NCBI GenBank assembly: GCA_012931725.1
Contig: CM022948.1
Location: forward strand, 68,736,444 to 68,800,443
Source: Litsea cubeba
Lineage: Eukaryota > Streptophyta > Magnoliopsida > Laurales > Lauraceae
Reading direction: 5' to 3'
DNA: 64,000 bases
How positions within the stretch are numbered: position 1 is the first letter of the stretch; every line of letters begins with the position of its first letter. Shown in pieces: positions 59,042 to 64,000 of this stretch. Position numbers and translations under genes: made by a program. The notes beneath the pieces are model-generated. The model saw only the letters and a list, made by a program, of their open reading frames with translations, did no database searches and was not told where the DNA came from.

Positions 59042-60447
59042 GTATATATATCTCTCTCTCGACCATCCAGATTGTTTTTATGTGTGACCCTCACAAACGA
59101 ATACATCAATCTGATGAACCAATCAACTTTTTTAAATTTTATTATTATTTTTTTCGTAATCATCTATTTTAATGAATCCTAACATAAATGAGCATGGCAA
59201 AGTTCTATACATGTCTACAAATAAATAGGACTATCACTTTTAATAGTGTGGGAAAACTGATGAAATATAAAATGTTATTGATACAAATTGAGAACTAACA
59301 AGTCCACCATATTGGGCCCACTTTACAATCTATTTGCATTGTGGTTGTTTGGATGAGAAGGGCTTTGTACAGAGCATATTGCTCAAGAATTATCACTATT
59401 TGATGAGGAGCCTCCAAAATGAAGAGCTATAACAATAAGGTCTAACTGCTCTTGATTCAATAGTTATGATCATTGAATCAAATTAACTTCAGGCCATATG
59501 TAATCCACATTGAATCCTCACTAACCCACAATCAACCAGGGGGCTCCCACAAGATGAGCTGGACTCTACTGTTAGCAACTGGTCAGACTTGATCACTTCT
59601 CATACAATCAGTGAAAAGAGAAATATCTGTTATGCATTATAGTGATATTACTCAAATTATTTTGTTGAACAATATGATGGGAATTGTCAAATTAGTTATT
59701 AAGCAGCATAATTTTTTTTCTGTATATTGTATCTAGCTGATTATATTTAAATCAGCACAAGTATTAAAGTACAATATTATTAAAAGTAGTTCCACTTGAT
59801 GCTTTTACTCTTGCTTCCACTTATTGTGATGATTTTCTTGTGCAAGTGAATATTAGCTAGTTACTCTTGCTTCCACTTGTAAAGAATATGCTAAGATGGA
59901 TCTTTGTAAATTATTGGCAGGTATTTTTGTGATTATTGTGGGCTGATATCTGTACATATATATAAAAAAAAATTTTACTGCTTTTAGCGGCGGCCACATG
60001 CTCGTCGCTAAAAGCAACATTTTAAAAAAAATACTGCTTGTAGCGGCGGCCACAAGACCGCCGCTACAAAAAAATTGCTATTACCGGCGGCCAATATTGA
60101 TATTACCGGCGGCCAAGGAGAGAAATAAACCCCTCTTTTAACGGCACTTAGAAGGCCGCCGCAATTTTTAGCGGCGGCCATTTTACTATTACCGGCGGCC
60201 AACAGGCACCGCTAAAAGTTTTTTTCGTCGTCCAACTAAGCGACGAATCTCTTTTACCGGCGGTCAGGACCGCCGCAACAATAAGCAATAGCGGCGGTCT
60301 GTGGCCGCCGCCCAAACCTTTACCGTCCGGACATGTACCGACACCTACTGGCGGCCAGTTAAACCATCGCTATTTCTTTTACCGGCGGCCAATATCACTT
60401 TTACCGGCGGCCGCTGGCCGCCGCAAAAAACAGTTTTTCTTGTAGTG

Positions 60448-60677
60448 TCATGATAAGATGATGAATTATCTTGATCCCTTATAGATTGAGATGGCTGGTA
60501 ATCGTACACAAATGGCATGAAATAACTATGAGGGGTATATATAGGTCGTTGGGGATTATGTGGTGATGGGGGAAGCCTCCCTTGCTCAATCAATAGATGT
60601 TCGATAGAAACTATCAGTGTTGGTGAAGGGGGTACCCAATTAAGGTCATATGAATAATTCATATGCTGTCCATACAT
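60448..60677 (-). pseudogene. Captured or transposon-derived reading frame, N-proximal part
   Basis: The minus-strand frame reads Y-G-Q-H-M-N-Y-S-Y-D-L-N-W-V, then P-H-S-Y-F-M-P-F-V-Y-D-Y-Q-P-S-Q-S and D-N-S-S-S-Y-H-D. It stops at the CACTA insertion and resumes at 55977. The composition is Pro/Tyr/Ser-rich and no fold is recognisable. Confidence 0.45.
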
Positions 60678-61810
60678 GGCGCCTTATTGGCCAACATAAC
60701 CCTCATGATTACCATGAGTACCTTCCCCCACTCCTTGGTTTTCTCTTACCTTAAATAATATTTTGTTGAAGAAAAATGCAAGAGGGATGTGTGAATGTGT
60801 GATGGAGGTATGGCTGCTGCTCTAAGGAGTAAGGAGATGAGATGAGAGGGGAAGAAGATGAAGATAGGAAAAAAATAAAAAAAATTAGGATTTAGGGTGT
60901 TTTTAAAGGATCTCGGCCGATATTTTGAAACTATACGCCGAGATATTGATAAGTCCGAGAGGAATATCATCTCACCGGAGATAAGCCAATATTTTGGGGA
61001 TTTTTTCCCCCATCTCGCCGATACCGATATATCACTGATATATCGTACCGGTATGGGCCGATACCGGTTCATATCGGCCGATATGAATCGGTGTCGGCTG
61101 ATATTTAATACCATGGATAGTGGTTATTGCTAGTTTATATTAAGATTCCAGTTATTGTTTCTGATTATTATTATTCATGCTTTATCGTTTCTTGTGTTCA
61201 CTTGATGATATCATGTCACTATTTTGATACTTGATGCATGTCATGTTTATTATATCTTACTTATCTATTGCTCAACACGTCGCTAGCTCTGTTCCTTAGT
61301 GTGCAGATACCCCAGGTGACTACTATGAGGAGCAGGTAGGTGAGGAGATCCCAGAAGATCTCCAGCTAGCAGAGGAGGAGCGAGAGTTGCATGCCGATGA
61401 CGTCACATGAGAGACTCACATGGGACTTCACTAGATTTATATTCATTCATTTATTATTCATCGTTGGACCTTTCTTTTATTGACTTTATATTCTTTTAAT
61501 GGTCTTGGATATTGGTAATAAATTAACTTCTTCGTATAGTTCTATTTATTCTTGATGCAACTTTAATCATTAAAGAGAGTTATTATTCTTTCACTTGATA
61601 TTCAATATGCCTGGAATTGTATGAATTTTGCAGTTCTTGTATTACTTGAGGTTTGGAATATAATATCCTCAAAGCGGACTTACGATCATTGGGCCTAAAG
61701 GGAAAAATTTTAATTACTCCTAAATTTCACTCTCGAGGTCCAGTTTATTCTCTAACCGGGTTCGGGGGACATGACATTGAGTGTGCCACCACCTTACATA
61801 CATGAACAGA

Positions 61811-64000
61811 TATCGACAAGAGTTGGTTGTTACTGTATCAGAATGGATTCAGTCAGCCGTATATAGACGGGGTGAAATATTTTATTGAATTTGCAAAGGC
61901 GAATTCGAGCGGGAGTAGAGTGATTAAGTGCTCATGTAACTACTGTTGTAACAGTTTTAAGCATGATTATGAGATTGTGAGAAACCATATGTTCGTAGAT
62001 GGGATGTTGGTTTCCTACGACACCTGGTTACAGCTTGGGGAACTTGCACAATCTGATGAATTGGATGATAGCGAGGATGAATCAGATGAGGACCGGAATC
62101 GATATGATGAGTTTAGAGGACCATGGTAGGGGGACTTTCATGATGGATGAAACCCTAGGGATGGATGATGTGCGAAACTTTGAAATTATGCTAAAGGCTT
62201 CTCAACGTGGTTTGTACCCGGGCTATAAAGATTCAGAAACCATGTTAGCGCTTGTCATTAGGATGCTACATGTGAAGGTACAGTACAGGTGGAGCAACAA
62301 GTCATTCAACAAGGTCTTGGAGATATTTAAGGACACCCTACCGGAAGGTAATGTGGTTCCCGCGTCCATTTATGAGGCCAAGAAGCTACTGCATGACTTG
62401 GGCTTGGGGTACGAGCACATTGACTCCTGCAAAAAATGATTACATACTTTTTTGGAAGGAGAATGCTCACTTGGAGAAGTGTCCGGAATGTGGGGAGCCT
62501 AGGTACAAGGTCAATGATGGCAAGGGTAAGCAAATCACTCATAAGATACTACATTACTTCCCATTGATACCTAGGTTGCAGAGATTATACATGTCCAGGA
62601 TGACAGCCAAAGAGATGAGATGGCACCATGACAATGGCATGGATGGCAATCTGGGTAGGCATCCGGATGACTATAAGGAATGGAAGGAATTTGATTTGAA
62701 ATTTTTAGAGTTTGCCCGAGTGATCCGCAATGTGAGGTTAGGACTAGCCACTGATGGGTTCAACCCTTTCGGCAACATGAGCACTTCTTACAACATGTGG
62801 CCCGTCATACTTATACCTTACAACCTTCCACCCTGGATGTGCATGAATGATCCATTCTTCATGATGTCCTTACTTGTTCCTAGGCTGCAGACACCTGGGA
62901 AGGAGATCGATGTGTACCTAAGGCCCTTGGTTGACAAGTTGAAGGAGTTGTGGGAGATTGGTTTCATGACTTACGATGCCCATAGTGAACAGACCTTCCA
63001 AATGTATGCGGATGTGATGTGGACCTTAAATGACTTTCCCGCATATGGTAACTTGTTTGGTTGGAGCACAAAAGATTATTTGGCTTGTCCCCCTTGCAAC
63101 GAAAATTCATTATCGTGTAAGTTGAGAAGTAAGATTGGGTGGGTTGGACCTCGAGCTTACTTGTTTGAGAACCACCCTTGGAGAAGGAGTAAGAAGTTCA
63201 ATGGCCAGCTAGAGCATAAAATGAAATCCTTATATTTACCGGTACAGAAGGTACTTGATCAGTTGGATCGACTACCAAAAGTTAGGTTCTGGAAGGGCCC
63301 CAATAGTAGGAAAAGACCTCGTGAGCCTGCACTGTTGAATTGGACAAAGAAAAGCATCATGTACGAGCTACCTACTGGAAGAACCTAAACCTTAGGCATA
63401 ACCTTGATGTCATGCATGTATAAAAGAACATCTATGAAAATGTTGTTGGGACAGTGGGGGGCATAGATAAGAAGAATAAGACACGGATAAAACGCGTGAT
63501 GATTTAAAAGATATAGGCATCAGGCCACATTTGCATCTGTAGAGAAATAAAGAAGGATCCATTGTGAAACCCAGTTCATCTTACACATTGGACCTGAAAT
63601 AGAGGGAGCGTTTTTTTCAAATTCTTGAAATTAATCAAGTACCCGAATGGCTATGCAGCAAACCTCTCGAGGTGTGTAACCTCGAAAAATGATAAATTAT
63701 CACGTATGAAGAGTCACGACTATCATATGTCCTCGTACAACATCTTCTTCTGGTTGGCTTACGTGGTTATGTTGATAAGGAGTTAAGTACAACTCTATTT
63801 GAGTTTGGCAGGCTCTTCCAGGACCTCTACTCGAAAACATTGAAATAAAGCGATTTAAAAAAATTAAAGGAACGGGGAGTGCTCATACTTTGGAAGCTCG
63901 AGAAGATTTTTCCTCCAGCATTCTTTGATGTAATGGTCCATTTGGCTGTTCACTTGTCCCGTGAGGCCATGCTTACTGGACCGGTGCAATATCGGTGGAT
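61811..64000 (+). pseudogene. CACTA TNP2-type transposase, frameshifted and truncated by window end
   Basis: The N-terminal transposase-associated domain comes first: D-K-S-W at about 61815, then Y-I-D-G-V-K-Y-F-I-E-F-A, C-S-C-N-Y-C-C and N-H-M-F-V-D-G-M. The TNP2 catalytic region follows: K-V-Q-Y-R-W-S-N-K-S-F, C-P-E-C-G-E-P-R-Y, F-P-L-I-P-R-L-Q-R-L-Y, R-W-H-H-D, N-M-S-T-S-Y-N-M-W-P-V and D-F-P-A-Y-G-N-L-F-G-W-S. After 63388 it continues in other frames with D-V-M-H-V and a DUF4218-like W-K-L-E-K-I-F-P-P-A-F-F-D-V-M-V-H-L-A-V-H-L. The initiator position reads ATC. Frame changes near 62125, 62430 and 63385, and stops at about 63600-63850, make it inactive. It belongs to the outer CACTA element. 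Confidence 0.9.

Larger units (their letters stand above)
55975..60450. mobile_element. CACTA element carrying gene fragments (Pack-CACTA)
   Basis: The element is 55978-60447 (4470 bp). It starts CACTACAAGAAAATAC and ends TTTTTCTTGTAGTG, and is flanked by the 3-bp duplication TCA (55975-55977, 60448-60450). Subterminal regions (55995-56250 and 59985-60430) are packed with TAGCGGCGGCC / TTACCGGCGGCC words in both orientations, the usual transposase-binding repeats. It has no transposase. Instead the middle carries exons of a plant NLP gene. Confidence 0.95.
55317..61123. mobile_element. MULE-like element nested in the large solo LTR
   Basis: The element is 55326-61114, starting CATGGTTTAAAACC and ending ATTTAATACCAT. 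It is flanked by a 9-bp duplication, GGATAGTGG, at 55317-55325 and 61115-61123. Without the inner CACTA it is about 1.3 kb. The left part (55370-55600) matches, inverted, the right part of the copy at 36332-37372. Edges are rich in ATATCGGCCGATA words. Confidence 0.88.
52956..61781 (+). mobile_element. Large solo LTR (gypsy-like), split by nested elements
   Basis: The LTR starts TGTAAGGTCACCGACCTTAC (52961) and ends GGGTTCGGGGGACATGACA (61776). It is flanked by an exact duplication, TTGAG, at 52956-52960 and 61777-61781. Removing the MULE leaves about 3.0 kb, long but usual for some plant gypsy families. CGATCGATCG-type palindromes occur at 54058-54205. There is no gag or pol, so this is a recombined solo LTR. 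It sits about 25 bp before the CACTA transposase. Confidence 0.88.
48565..64000 (+). mobile_element. Old autonomous CACTA (En/Spm) element, host of the insertion nest; right end outside window
   Basis: The left end, CACTATAACAATTTGC (48565), resembles a CACTA terminus. It is followed by subterminal repeats of TTTTACCGGCG / TTTTTCNCCGGCGA type on both strands (48585-48900). Next come a pyrimidine-rich leader (48985-49480) and, after later insertions, the TNP2-like transposase from 61811. Subtracting the hAT element, the two solo LTRs and their duplications leaves about 3 kb between terminus and transposase, a normal distance. That both parts belong to one element is inference. The right terminus is not in view. 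Confidence 0.55.

Noticed and set aside
1..64000. CRISPR arrays, operons, tRNA or rRNA genes
   Set aside because: The spaced repeats seen are minisatellites or TE subterminal repeats in a plant genome; no cloverleaf or rRNA sequence was recognised. The tRNA-like words at 3109 lack a full tRNA fold.

Overview
The window is nuclear DNA of a flowering plant, probably a woody, repeat-rich, non-grass species. It is AT-rich, genes are split by long introns, poly-A and CT/GA microsatellites are common, and TG..CA LTRs, CACTA, MULE, hAT, Helitron-like, L1 and RTE elements are abundant. I cannot name the species. Genes are few. Only two look intact: a Qbc-SNARE of the SNAP33 type (+ strand, 20417-23891) and a small CLE peptide precursor (- strand, 45543-45863).

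Layout. 1-4700 is intergenic DNA with an L1 tail (1195-1572), a TIR element with an internal 92-bp minisatellite (1851-2772) and a LINE RNase H relic (2820-3849). 4704-5204 and 8101-9170 are two related, broken copies of a U1-type zinc-finger gene, separated by a 38-nt poly-G run and a 95-bp RTE fragment. 9170-18900 has no supported gene. It holds a MULE-type MITE (12209-12593), two opposed Helitron-like 3' ends (13870 and 16140) and a 132-bp near-perfect hairpin (15948-16079). The SNAP33 gene follows, with a CT-rich leader and a 1.2-kb 5'UTR intron.

25284-39751 (- strand) holds all 11 exons of a secreted leucine-rich-repeat protein like Arabidopsis At5g61240. It is a pseudogene: one splice donor reads AT, one acceptor reads TG, exon 7 is split by an 812-bp transposon, and exon 9 has lost 2 nt. 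A non-autonomous LTR retrotransposon (33946-38016) ends 34 bp from the mutated donor and itself carries a MULE. From memory, the order zinc finger - SNAP33 - LRR matches the Arabidopsis At5g61190/At5g61210/At5g61240 neighbourhood, so this looks like an old conserved block.

39752-48560 is intergenic apart from the CLE gene; it has several tandem duplications, a MITE and a Helitron-like segment. From about 48565 to the window end the DNA reads as one old autonomous CACTA transposon. Its TNP2-type transposase (61811-64000) is frameshifted and runs off the window. Later insertions lie inside it: a hAT element, a solo LTR, and a second large solo LTR (52961-61776). That LTR contains a MULE (55326-61114), which contains a 4.47-kb CACTA element (55978-60447) that has captured exons of a NIN-like (NLP, RWP-RK) transcription factor. 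Exact target-site duplications fix most of these boundaries. This nest and the NLP capture are the most unusual content of the window.
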